Position numbers and translations under genes: made by a program
The notes under the pieces: generated by a model
Told to the model about the DNA's origin: nothing
Seen by the model: the letters and a program-made list of their open reading frames with translations, nothing else
Databases searched by the model: none
Part shown: positions 20,211 through 32,329 of the stretch, in pieces
How positions within the stretch are numbered: the first letter of the stretch is position 1
How the letters are laid out: every line of letters begins with the position of its first letter
DNA from: Chelonoidis abingdonii
Lineage: Eukaryota; Chordata; Testudines; Testudinidae
NCBI RefSeq assembly: GCF_003597395.2
Contig: NC_133774.1
Location: 40,260,109 to 40,324,108, forward strand
Direction: 5' to 3'
Length of the DNA stretch: 64,000 nucleotides

Positions 20211-22328
20211 CCAGCTCATGCCCATACTTCACCTACAACAATACCTGAACATGTGCATAAGGAGTGTTTTCTAGACCTTCTCTGCTTCTGGGTAAGTCTA
20301 GGAATAGCCCACAGGTGAAGCCAGTCCTCTCACCTTGCCCTCAGTTGAGGCTCAGAAGGAAGTTTCCTTCAGCTGTTCCTTCTTAAGTATAAAGAAGGCT
20401 CAGGGACTGGTTTCAGTAGGAGTTACGAACACACAACTGATGCAATAATCAGGTCCCCCCCCTGCTTGTTAGAAGCATCTCCTTGGTAAAATGTAACAAA
20501 AATCATACCCTCAAATATTGAATGTTGCAATTTCAATTCATGAATTGGCTGAGAGCATAAGCACTTCTGGTGCAGATACTTGTTCATGCACATTTAAAAT
20601 TTGCTTTTTGCTATTATTTTTGCATGCAGCTTTAAGATTTGCTTTCCCTAAACATTCACGCCAGTAAAACTTACCTCACATGGAGGTTCACAGAAAGTAA
20701 CCCAAAAAGATCAAAAGTCTAGCTGGAGTGAATTCATTTTACAACTCCAGCAAATGTGTGTGGGACATTTTCACAGGATTAACCCAACTTTAGTTGTGAC
20801 CAGCATGATTATTTAAAGAGAGTATTTCCTGCCTCACTGCAGTTTTCTATTTTCCACTTTTCAAAAAACTCCATATCTAATTTTTTTTAAATATTCCAAA
20901 TTTTAAAAAGTTCCCTATTTAAGAAAATAACTAGAAACTCCAATTAAGGGACCGGAATGTGTAGTATTTGCATACAGCAAAATCACTAACAATCCACACA
21001 TTGTTGGCCTTCCTTATTTTTGCAGGAAAGCAAGACTTTCAGAGAGCAGACAACACCCCATTTTTTCAGAAAGGGCTGTGGCTTTCTTTGTTTTGAAGCA
21101 CCACAGCAAATTTGTTGCTGCCTTTTCTTGACATTCTTTGCAATTTAATTCTCCTCAGTGCATCTCTATTAGGCTAAACTGCATCCCAATCATGTCACTC
21201 ATGTATGCTTCTGCTTTGAAACCACTTGGAGGGGGGGGATTCTGTTTAACTTTGAGCATTCTAAATGGGGAGGCTAATATTTCAACTCAGCAGAAATGGC
21301 TGCTAATTTTAAACTACCAGTTTAATCTCTCTCTCGCAGAAACACACATTTTCCTCTACCATAAAATTTTCTCATAATAGGAAGGAGACCATTCCCAGGG
21401 GCGCAGTTACCAAAAGATAATCTCGCCCCAATCTGATTAGAGGCATGAGGTTTATGCCTCAAAATGCTCTAGGGTGTGATTATTTTATGATAACCATACC
21501 CTGTATCATGGCTTATTGATTAACTAATAAAGCTTCAGTATTATTATTCAGAGGAGGGGGGAGATATCAGAGGCAAGATCTGATTCTGGAATGGGAAAGA
21601 TTCTTTCTTGCTAACAAACCACCTTTCTCTTGCCCTGATTATAACCTCTGTGTGAAATTACAGGGTCAATGGATGCCAGTTTTAGTTTCTCAGTGGTGAT
21701 TAGCTCACTGGTTTATTAAAACTGAAGAACACCCAGAAACATTTTATTTGAAGATGAAGTTTCACTGGACTATTCCCTTTCCATTTAAACTGCATAAGGG
21801 CTACAGAGCAGAATATGATTTGGGTTTCTGGAGTGCCGTTTGTAGTCAAGGTTCTACAAGTGTGTTACATGATAGTACATTAGATACCTGCAGTGACTCA
21901 GCCAAGTATGCCTGCTGTTATACTTTTAACAATAGCTCTTGCACAGCCTGGAACGTTAGAACTTAGTTTAATGAGAGAAGCAATGTTAGACGGGGCACTG
22001 GGGTAAACATCCTGCTCAGGAACACTTAGTGACGCCTGCTGGTAATGGCGCCCATTCTGAAAGACTATTCTAGCCCCTGAAGATCACTTGAGAGCAGCGC
22101 ACTACTCTATACCAGCTGGAATTCCCCCACATTGGAGGACTCCTGATTTAGTCATTTAGTGCAGCTGTTTGGCCCCTATATACATCAAAAGAGTGGCACA
22201 GAAAGGCTGGAATCTAGCCCTCCTAGTCCAGTGCTTTAATTACAAGACCATCCCCCACATCTAGTTTCAGCCCTGTATAGAAACCCACAACTGGTGTGGG
22301 ACTTGATCCCATAGAGTCCTTGAGCTAT
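20211..22328. other. Unassigned intergenic DNA
   Basis: No coding exon or confident repeat. A MIR-like trace may lie at about 22190-22260. The open frame at 21748-21966 has no family resemblance. Confidence 0.3.
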
Positions 22329-22437
22329 AGCAGGCTGGATTCTGAGTTCAGTTACACCAATATAAATCTGAAGTTATTCCATTGACTTGAGTAGAGCGAG
22401 GCCAGGTTTACTGAGGCATAACTGAGATCAGAATCAG
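22329..22437. repeat. Palindromic MITE-like repeat
   Basis: The left half GGCTGGATTCTGAGTTCAGT and the right half ATAACTGAGATCAGAATCAGG are inverted copies around a centre near CCATTGACTTGAGTAGAG. It is a diverged example of a common sauropsid palindrome. Confidence 0.55.
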
Positions 22438-22526
22438 GTACAGCACATTCAAAAATGACTTAACTTAAAAAAAATCATCTGTTGTGGTATAGTATCCAAA
22501 CTACTAGACACAACAAGAAGTACCCA

Positions 22527-22790
22527 GGGCGGCTTTAGCTTTTTTGCCGCCTCAAGCACAGCAGTCAGGAAGCCTTCGGCAGCCTGTCTGCAGGAGGTCC
22601 GCTAGTCCCGTGGCTTCAAGTACCCGCCGCGATCGAATTGCCACCGAATCTGCGGGACCGACGGACCTCCCGCAGGCAAGCTGCTGAAGGCTGCCTGACT
22701 GCTGCCCTCACAGGGACCGGCGGGGTGTCCCCCTGTGCTTGCCGCCCCAGGCACGCACTTGGAGCACTGGTGCCACGGCTGCAAGTACCT
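22527..22790. mobile_element. GC-rich foldback non-autonomous repeat
   Basis: A sharp GC-rich island in AT-rich DNA, with internal inverted segments: CAGTCAGGAAGCCTTCGGCA near 22562 against TGCTGAAGGCTGCCTGACTG near 22682, and GCAGGAGGTCCGC against GGACCTCCCGC. The edges GGGCGGCTTTAGC and CTTGCCGCCCCAGGCACGC match a frequent turtle repeat. The remaining CpG sites suggest it is fairly young or under weaker decay. Confidence 0.55.
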
Positions 22791-22799
22791 ATTTAATGT

Positions 22800-23330
22800 C
22801 ACCTGCACTTAAATTTGAACATGTTATTGGAAATGAAGGGTCAAGCATTATGTATATTTATCCTCTTTTAGTACTCACAATGAAAAGAGTTGGATAATAA
22901 TGTAAAGGAAAGAAAGGGTTGATTAAACCCTGCAAGGTGGTATGTGCAATGCAGGTCTAACAGAGGGATCATTACACAATATAACCTACACTTTCATGAA
23001 TGATTTGGCAAATCTGCTGTCTGTTTTGTCACCATATACTCTGCTAAAGTATGGTGCTAGCGTCTTTAACTAATCAGAGTTATCATCCTGCTTGTTTATG
23101 CTGTGTGGCAAAAATCCCCCACCATTCCTCACACCTGTGCAGCTCCAGCATTGCTAGTAACACAGAGAGTACTAGTGTAGAGCAGGTTCCTGCAGCTTCT
23201 GACATTTTCAACACCATGTCACTTAGCCCTTCTTAGAGCAGGTTTACATAGCACAGTGTTAAAAATCCTGGTATGGATTAGCACTCCCACTGTTATTTTC
23301 AGCTGTGGAGGTGCACCAGTGTTAGTAATG
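22800..23330. other. Unassigned spacer
   Basis: No gene or recognised repeat in this stretch. Confidence 0.3.
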
Positions 23331-23339
23331 GTGGGAAAT

Positions 23340-23668
23340 TTTGCTAAAAATCCCTAGTGTTGCCTTGGGGGGCATGAGCAGGTTTCAGGGGGTCTGCCAA
23401 GCAACACCAGTGTTAGACTTTCTGGGGCCCAGGGCAGAAAGCTGCAGTCCCACTGCAGGGGGCTGAAGCCTGGGGCCCTGAACAACTTAGCTTCACAGTG
23501 CCCCTACGGCATGGGGCTCTGGGCAACTGCCATGCTTGCTTCCCCTTAACGCTGGCCCTGGCTTTTTTATGCAGAAAACCAGTTCTTGTGGCACAGGTGG
23601 GCCGTGAGTTTATAGCATGTTTGGGGGGGGGGGGGGCTCAGAAAGAAAAAGGTTGAGAACCCCTGCCC
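23340..23668 (-). mobile_element. hAT-type non-autonomous element fragment
   Basis: The right end AGGTTGAGAACCCCTG is the reverse complement of CAGGGGTTCTCAACC, the typical end of a large hAT/Charlie-like group. Upstream come TCTGGGGCCCAGGGCAGAAA and AACGCTGGCCCTGGC, then GTTCTTGTGGCACAGGTGGG and a G tract (23623-23635). The opposite terminus is not identified. Confidence 0.55.
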
Positions 23669-23669
23669 T

Positions 23670-25205
23670 ACAGTATTCCTTACACTAAGCATTATGGGCT
23701 TGATCTTGGCCTCAGTTTAATCAACAGGAGTTTTGCAAGGAGACAAAGAATTAGCAGTCACTCTGTGTAAAGCAATACAATTACTTTTCCATTAGCATGA
23801 CACTCCCTAATGAACAAAACTAAAGGACCTCCAGAAGAGGAGAGGAAGCTGATGACTTCCAAAAACAACGGACAGATAGCCAGTTTCCTCTTAAATATAT
23901 ATCACACCTCTTACCCCTTTCACAAGTACATATATATTTGACTTTAAACATATGAACAGTCCCATTTAATTCCTTATGAGATCCAGGCCTATATTCTTTA
24001 TACACGCTCTTTTTCAGAACTCCGCTGATTTTGCTGCAGAGATGTACAAGACTAGGCAAGAAGCATTGAAAATGTTTGTTTTCCTGTACATCTTTAAATC
24101 TGGCTTCTTTCCTTCCATCCCTGACACTGTACTATCCATTCCCTGCTATTTGTCCCTGTCTGCTGTCCCCCACAGTAAGGCCATCAACACTTGAGTCAGG
24201 AGGAACTGAAAACTCTGCAGAGACACATCATAAACTTCTAGTAGTTAAATAATTTCACCCAAACTCTTCCCCTCAACATCACCAGCCAGAGCAACTGAAC
24301 AGCTGAGATGTTCTATGAAACTTCCACCCCAGCATAACATCATGTCTATAAAATTCCATATAGGTTTCTCCATGGCAAGTTTAGCATTTCTCCATAGCAC
24401 AGTACACAGAAAATTTTCAATGTCTTTCACCCTGTGTATAACTCAAGCATACAAATGAAGCATATAAACCTAATATTGTTAAATATATTTTAGCCCTGTG
24501 AGAAAGAAAGTCTTGAATAGATGAACATAAGAATTCCTGGTCTGTTGCTCATTTAAATGTAAGGTATAAAAGTAAAATTAATCATGAGGGTTTGTGTTGT
24601 TTTTCACTGGCATTATTTTAGATAATGTATTGTATGTTATGTGGTTAGAGAGAGAGTCTTGTCACTGAGGTTCAGATTTCAATATCCTTACTAATACTGA
24701 CCAGTATTTTACTCCATATGTAAGGCCATTGATTCCAATGGGATTAATCACAGAGTAAAGCACTACTCAACATGAATAAGGAATCAGAACATGGCCCTAT
24801 GTTGATTGGAATCTACTTTTGTCTGCTGAATGTTAGAGAGTAATTTGTTTTAAATATATTCTTTTCCTCCATGCAATAGGAAATGCAGCTTCATAAATCA
24901 ACATAAAAATATAGCCCATGAGTGAGACTTGGTGCCAAAAGGGAAAATACATTGACACTTTCAACCGTGTGTGGCATGTTCTTTATGAAGTTGGGTATTT
25001 GGGGAAGATTTAAATATTTTTTTAAAAACTACAAAAGTGTTGTAATTGTTGGACAGAAATAACAGGCTTCAAGGACTTTGAAATCCTTTCAGAGATGACA
25101 AACAACAAAGGGAAGTCTCTTCCTCAAGATCCATTCCAGCCAAATTCTGCACTCAGCTCAGCAGGCATGACTCCCATTGAAGTCATAGTGTGTGCATGCC
25201 ATATT
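23670..25205. other. Unassigned intergenic DNA
   Basis: No coding exon. A weak palindrome built on CCATTGATTCCAATGGG lies near 24720-24750; otherwise no recognised content. Confidence 0.3.
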
Positions 25206-25210
25206 GTCAA

Positions 25211-25431
25211 GTATCAGAGGGGTAGCCGTGTTAGTCTGGATCTGTAAAAGCAGCAAAGAATCCTGTGGCATCTTATAGACTAACAGAGGTTTTGGAGCAT
25301 GAGCTTTCGTAGGTGAATACCTACTTCATCAGATGCATGTAGTGGAAATTTCCAGGGGAAGGTATATATATGCAAGCAAGCTAGAGATAATGAGGTTAGT
25401 TCAATCAGGGAGGATGAGGCCATCCCATATT
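25211..25431 (-). mobile_element. PLE 3'-terminal fragment
   Basis: Starts at the terminus TCAGAGGGGTAGCCGTGTTA and runs through CTTATAGACTAACAGAGG, GAGCATGAGCTTTCGTAGG and TTCATCAGATGCATGTAGTG to TTAGTTCAATCAGGGAGG. It is collinear with the PLE at 31787 and truncated before the coding part. The coding strand is minus. Confidence 0.68.
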
Positions 25432-26106
25432 GCATATCCAAGGCCAGAATGTGGCCCCAAGTGACTGATGTCCAAGGCTTAGGACCAATAGCCATTGAGC
25501 GAATTGTCCTTCCATCCAACCCCATCAATACATATGGTTAATATTAGTGGGGGACTCATCTGTGAGAGAACTACTGCAGCAGCTGTATCAAGGCTCACAC
25601 AAGGTCAAGGACTGCAGTCCTGGACATTACATTTCATCTGTTAACTCAGAAGGGTTGGTCAATGGCTTTGGACACCAGTCTTTGTACTCAATTGTACTTT
25701 GTACTCAATCTGTTCCAGCCTTTGAAAAACAAAATGGGGAGGCAGAGATGGGTAACAATAGCTCACCTCTTGTAAGAGAAAAGCTACGCTGCTCTCTTCC
25801 TGTTGGAAGAGGACGGGAAACCAAAGGAAAGCACGCTATAACAACCGTGTCTGCACAATACAAGGAGGTTCTTTAGCTCAGCACTCCTGATGACCCTGTT
25901 GTGGTGGAGTGAGTGTGTGTAACCTCTTCATTTATTACAGGATGCTAATAAGTATCCAGAAGGCAATATGCTAATGCAGACAGTAAGCCCAGAGCACTTG
26001 TACTCAAATACCTTTATCTTTGCTATACAAAGATGATAACTAGAGTAATGGAAAGTGCCTGAGTTCTGCAGAACCATTATCAGAGTGATGGGTGTACAAT
26101 CATATA

Positions 26107-26292
26107 CACCTCTAACCCAATATAACGTAACCCGATTAACACAAATTTAGATATAATGTGGTAAAGCAGTGCTCCAGGGGTGTGGGGCTGCACACTCTGG
26201 TGGAGCGAAGCAAGTTCGATATAACACAGCTTCACCTATAATGCAGTAAGATTTTTGGCTCCCGCAGACAGCGTTATATTGGGGTAGAGGTG
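26107..26292 (+). mobile_element. TA-flanked MITE, copy C
   Basis: CACCTCTAACCCAATATAAC on the left and ATTGGGGTAGAGGTG on the right, with TA on both sides (26105-26106, 26293-26294). It contains the shared internal AGATATAATGTGGTAAAGCA, GCGAAGCAAGTTCGATATAA and GTAAGATTTTTGGCTCC. Confidence 0.8.
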
Positions 26293-26299
26293 TAGTAAC

Positions 26300-29200
26300 T
26301 AGGGATCAGAAAATGAATGATATTTCTAAGGATCAGTGAGGTATTTTGTTTCCACCAAAATAAAACTCCGGGTCAGAGCGCCTTTGCATACATGAGAATG
26401 AGGCACAGAATATTTATTCTGCAGGGACTGGACAAAGTGGAGTCAGACAATTCCTGAGTATGTTAATCCCTACTGGAATTTATACGTTCTGATCGTGCAG
26501 ACTGTCATTTCTATTGATCCTTGGTTTTTGAAATGTCATTTATTGTTTCTATGATGTCTCTGAAAGCCCTGTATGTGCCCATTCCTGATGTCTGGAGCCA
26601 ATGGCAAAACACCCTTTTACTGCACTGGGTGCACACCTGAACTCTAGGGGTTCAAATTCTCCCTGATGCAAGGTCTATGTACCACTTACATGCCACTTGT
26701 GCCCTCAAAGTAAGACTTTAATGGGATCTAAAGTCGTGCATGGGATTGTGGGTCCTCTGTGTAGGGGTGAATTTCACCATAGGTGAGTAGAAATGAGCTC
26801 TTTCAGAAGCAGATTGGCATCTCTTCTGTTAAGCCTTAAAAACATTAATGGTTGTAAGGAGTATGTTGTGTCTCTGGCACGGATTTCCTCCCTACAGTGC
26901 GGTGCACATTTCATTTGCTATTGTATACAGCACCAGAAGTTTGAAAGATTTTGATGAAGATTAGCTGCATACGTTTGTAGTTTTGATTAGCACTATGGCC
27001 AGCCAGCTGTCCCTCAATATCCCCTTTCCAGTGCAAGCATGTAAAGTCTAGCTTGTGCTAAGGAATAGTTCTGGTGAAATTATGTTTTCTGTATTTAGAA
27101 AATGATACTATACTTTAATTTGCCTCTGGTTATTGCGGACAAACTATGATTTGCATGGTTTAAAGGCTTTTCTCCACCCCAGAATGAGGGAGGAACTGAA
27201 TAGTTTCATATTGGACATTCTCCCACTCCGTAAGAAACCTTCAAGTTATATTTTAAGTACAAACATCTGTTTTCTTGGTTAAGCCTTTGGCTGGGTGATG
27301 TGGACCCTTATTTATTTGGTTTTACATTTTACAAAGCCATAAAAATAAATCACACAGCCAGATACTAGAACTAAGCAAACAGTGTGCGTGCGTGAGAGAG
27401 AGAAAGAGAGAGGATTTGTATAAGTATGTGTTAGAATTTGAAAGCAAATTTGGATGACCATATTTGTGACCCTTTATGAAAATATCTGAGCACTCAGTAA
27501 TTACAGAAAGGGAATGTTAAAGTTGAGCATTCACCAAGAACAATTTCTGAATTTTACACTGGATTGTAGTCTTCACAATTCAAATTGTGTTCGTAAAAAG
27601 GTGCACAAAGCTCTTGGGGCATGTGGAGGAGGAAAGCCCTTTGTGGGCCAGAGATACAGGAGCACGGTGCTTCAAACCAAAACATCAAAAGAAAAAGAGG
27701 CCACCAGATAGCATTAACAGGATAAGATGCTTCCTTCTGACTACTCTAAAGCAGCTGTGCTCTTACCAGACTCATCACCCTCCTTCCACTCAAGATCAGG
27801 TGGATACTGCTATTTCAATAATGGTCTCTTCACAGAAAGAGAGAAGAGATTAGGGAGAAAGATTTCCCTGGATGGCTCACATCTAAAGGTATGAGTATCA
27901 GTTCAGTGTAATTTTGCCCTAATCCTTGCAACTGGATCTTCCCATGTGAATCCAGCTGCAGGATTGGAGCCTCTACTTGTCATTTGGAAATGGGCTGTTT
28001 CAAGAGCCAAAACCTTTGTTTAACTGGAGTTAACTATAGACTGAACCAAAGCCAAGAAAAAGGACTTTCTATTAGAGTCTAAAATAGATGTGAACTAGCT
28101 CCCTTTCCCACGCCCCCCTTTGTGCTGTGAACCTTGGACCTACTGTTGTCAGTCACTTTCATAAATCATCCAATCAGGAAATAGAAACAATACTCCATAA
28201 CTTATGTAGCTAACCAGAGTGTCAATTAAGAATATTTACAGCTAACTGTTTGCAAATAGTCTACAGGTCAAGAATTACTTGCTGAAGAAATCCACAGATA
28301 ACATCACACATGGTATATACAAGCTTTTCCCAATCTGTTTGTGGACAATTTGAAAACCAAGACAAAATCTGAGGAATAAATTAGTGACAAAAAACTCTCC
28401 GGCTCCTGTAAGACGGATAGAAAGGGCCAGGCACAGTTTCCCCCTCCTCCCCATGGGCCCAGACTTGGCCTTGATGGCCCAACCCTTCCCTTTTGTGGGG
28501 TCATGTGAGTGAGGCCAGACAGAAACTCTTAAGTATTTATATGGGCCCTGTCACTTTAGTACGTGAGCAGTTTTTCAGCTGCTGCCAGGTAGTGAGAGAG
28601 GGAAACCTTCCCATGGGAGCCTGACCCTTTGATGTTATGAGCATGACACCAAGGGCTTTCATCTGTGATGTCATCAGTACTGACACGAGAATGTATGAAG
28701 GACCCTCAGAGAAATTTGGGTTTGCCCCCTCATTGGATGTTAGGTGGATTTTGATTAAAAGGCTGCACTAGCAGAGTGAGAAATTTGTATTAATCTAAAA
28801 TATATAAATAAGTTAAGTAATAAATATTAAGCATTTGAAAACCGAACTGTTATTAACTAACTAGCAGATGTGTAACAGCTGAGCAACCAGTTTAGTTACT
28901 AAACAGATATTTGGCTAAGAATAAGAGTTAACAAAAATGAACTGACAGTAGGTTGGCGGAGGGGCAGCTGGAGGATAATATACAAAGAGAACTAACATAA
29001 CAGGTGCCTGTCATCAGTGGGAATCTTTCTTCATGTGCTCTCTCCCACGCCTCCATCTGACTTTATTTCATTTAAAACCAAAAGCTCTTTGACACAGAGA
29101 TTGTCTTATGTGTTGTATAGAACCTGCCATGATGGGACTCCATTCTTCACAGGGCATCATCATCATTACAATTTACTGCCAGCTTCCTCGATCTGCAAAG

Positions 29201-31786
29201 AAGTGCTCCCTGGTGTCCTCCAGCACAACAAAGTGTTGAGCATTTCCTACAAGGTGCTGAGAGACCTCCCCTCCTATTGAATCAATAGGAAATGAGGAAG
29301 TGTTCAGTACCTCCTTAGCATTGGAACCAAGGGGAATACCTCTCCCTCTCTAATACATGCACCATGGAAAGGGGCACAAGACTCTCTGCAGCACTTGTGT
29401 TTGACAAGGAAGGGCGCCCTGCAGATGGAGCTAGCTTTGACTCTTGCCCCCAAGCACTCTGTAGGCTGGAGGAGTGAAGGACAGTTTTGGCATAAGGGAT
29501 GTGACGTGGAATGGATTTTGGTTGGACTGGGTTTGTAGAGGAAAGAAGGAGTGATGCAGTATGAAAGAGGGATTGAATTAGAGAGTGTGCATCTAAGTTT
29601 GAGGTAGCTGGTAATGGCCCCCTCCTTTAGTCTCTTAGGCCCATAAATCAATGGGAGTTAGGCCTCTAAATATTTAGAGTATCTGATCCTTGCTTCCCAG
29701 CAATTTCACTTTCAGTGACCTCATAACCTTGATGTCCATCCTGTGAGGTGCTGAAAGCAATCTCAGGTGGCACTTACCATCTTGTGGAATTGGGTTCATA
29801 ATGATTAACATAAAGCCAGCAGTGCCTGGTCTGGTCCCATTTGAAGCATCCAAGACTGTCTGACTTGGAGGACAGATGGCTGTAAGGTAGCTACTGCATG
29901 CAGACAGCTAGACAGAAGGCAGCTATGCTGGAATCATCTCATTCTCAGCCTGCACCTTGCTCTGCAAGTCAGCAACCCACTCAGCCATGTAGAGTAATAT
30001 CTTTTCATCAGCATCCCCTCCTGTTCCTAACAGGCAGGAACCCTGAGTCCCTGTTACCTAGGAGAATGGCTTTTGAGGAAGGAGCCTTCTGTTTCTGCCA
30101 CCTATCCCAGTTCCACTATCTAGTCATCTGCCTGAGATCCTCCAGTGCTAGTTGCGCAGGTAAAAGAAACTATACTGTGCTTTATGTCTCTGAAGGCAAA
30201 ATGACAGAGTCATGAATTCTCTTGTGCTCTGTGCAATAATCAGCAGCTGTGGACAAACTGATTTCAGGTTTTAACAAAAATTGATCTGAGTAAATTTTCC
30301 TGCAACACTCACCCAGCTCAGTCTAGCGCCAAATCTCTCCTGATGTTCCTTCATTTGATAAAAAATGATAAAAACTATTAGATACAGCTTGACCCAAGCT
30401 AGCCATACTGCAAACTTGTTTCCCTCTAGTTGCCTGCCACTCAGCTATCTAGACAGGTTGTCATTATCAGCCTCCCACTGCCCCAGCTTTGCCCCAATTT
30501 TTTTAAGCCCTACAGCATTATCATTTGATGTGGCTGGTGAGGGAATTCAAGTAGATGAAGATTGAGGATACCACTCCCTTAGGTAATGATATATTCCGAT
30601 TCCCTCCAGCTATCTTGCTAACAACCCAATCCTCCTCCATCCTGGCCATACTCCCCTATATTAAGAACTAAAGAATAATTAAAACCCCTCTTCATAAGGT
30701 GCGGCTAAATTCAATATTCAGTTTAGATTATGTTAAAAATGCTTGTGATAGATAGGGTATGTTATGTGGTATGGCAATAAGTTAGTTGGCATGTAATAGC
30801 CAGCAGGAAAAGCAGACAAAAATACCTGGTGCTCTATACTTTTGAATCACAGTCTTCAGTAAGCCCTCATGGACTTAAACAATTATTAGGTCTTAATAGT
30901 AGTATTATCTAATATGGGTATTATCTGTTCATACAGCAAAGATATTTATAACAATTACTCATTTTATACTTTATGATCCTTTGGGTACACAAAGCAACAC
31001 AAGAAGATTGTGCATAAGGCTGTATAGACATGTCAGGGTCCCAATAATATCACAAGATATGGGAGCTTTCCTTCTAAGGTTAGCATGATCTTGTCAGAAT
31101 TGCCCACCCTGGACCTTTCAGGGGAAAAAGCTTTGATTTTAGGAGAACTGTCAATTTCTATATACATATACAAACTTGGGCCTTGATCCTGTAAATGCTT
31201 ATTACTAGGAGTAGGCTCAGTGGCTTTCATACAATTAATCACATACGTACATCCAGCAGTAAACGTGCAGGATTAGATCTTTGGTTAGATAGTTATCTAT
31301 AGATAGTAGGAGGTTTTCTTCCTATATCAAAGATCATAGGCTAGGGGAGTCAAAGCAGCTGTAAGATACCACTCCAAAAACCTCCTTCTCAGCAATTCTG
31401 ATGAGATCATACTAACCTCAAAAGCAAAACTCCTATGACTTGTATATAAAATTAAAAAAAAGAATAAGGCTGTATGCACACTTCAGGGTTCTGATAATAT
31501 CACATGATGGATCACATAATACCATAATAAGAAAAACAGGTTTGATAAAAATCAAAAAAACTATACATGACAGTGAACAGTGGTCATAAGCTTTAAAAAA
31601 ATATGAGGGGACAGCAGGGAAGACAACTTTTTCTGTCAGAACAGTGCTAGCTACATGTGGACAGAGATTTGCGTTCCTGAGAACTAATTTGGAATTATAA
31701 AAAAAAAATGCTACAGATTTCCAAAAAACTATTCTATAACAGTTACTGTTCTGGTTCGTGGGTGAGGGGCTACATCACTGTCTAAA
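26300..31786. other. Unassigned intergenic DNA
   Basis: About 5.5 kb with no splice-consistent exon or confident repeat. A short GA-rich microsatellite lies near 27385-27412. The longest open frames (25547-25876, 29304-29651 on -, 29898-30215) lack domain-like features. Confidence 0.3.
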
Positions 31787-32262
31787 TTAGCAACAATGAG
31801 TCCTCTGGCACCTTAAAGCTAACATGTACTGGAACATGAGCTTTCGTGGGTGAATACCCACTTCATCAGATGCATGTAATGGAAATTTCCAGAGGCAAGT
31901 ATAAATATGCAGGCAAGAATCAGTCTGGAGATAATAAGGTTAGTTCAATCAGGGAGGGTGACGCCGTCTTCTAGCAGTTGAGGTGTGAAAACCAAGGGAG
32001 GAGAAACTGCTTTTGTAGTTGGCTAGCCATTCAGTCTTTGTTTAATCCTGAGCTGATGGTGTCAAATTTGCAGATGAACTGAAGCTCAGCAGTTTGTCTT
32101 TGAAGTCTAGTCCTGGAGTTTTTGTTTTTTTTTTTTTAACTATAAGATGGCTATCTTTACATCTGCTATTGTGTGGCCAGGGAGGTTGAAGTGTTCTCCT
32201 ACAGGTTTATGTATATTGCTATTCCTAATATCTGATTTGTGTCCATTTATTCTTTTACGTAG
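31787..32262 (-). pseudogene. Penelope-like element 3' part with GIY-YIG endonuclease tail
   Basis: On the minus strand, bases about 32262-32137 read RKRINGHKSDIRN, then a PVGEHFNLPGH segment and DVKIAIL. This is the C-terminal part of the GIY-YIG endonuclease domain of PLEs. The non-coding 3' segment follows, ending near 31787 with the family terminus (AAGGTGCC.. on -). PLE proteins combine a reverse transcriptase with this endonuclease and insert by target-primed reverse transcription. The RT and the GIY-YIG core are missing; a stop and an expanded T/A tract at about 32120-32139 also break the frame. Confidence 0.72.
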
Positions 32263-32263
32263 G

Positions 32264-32323
32264 ATTTTTACGTAAAAATCAACTTCTATAAAATCGACAT
32301 AATTTCATAGTGTAGACATACCC
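32264..32323. mobile_element. Harbinger-type MITE end abutting the PLE
   Basis: Ends in CATAGTGTAGACATACCC followed by TTA. The reverse complement GGGTATGTCTACACTATG is a Harbinger-like terminus related to the ends at 57348 and 63634. Only ~60 bp remain. Confidence 0.5.
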
Positions 32324-32329
32324 TTAGTG

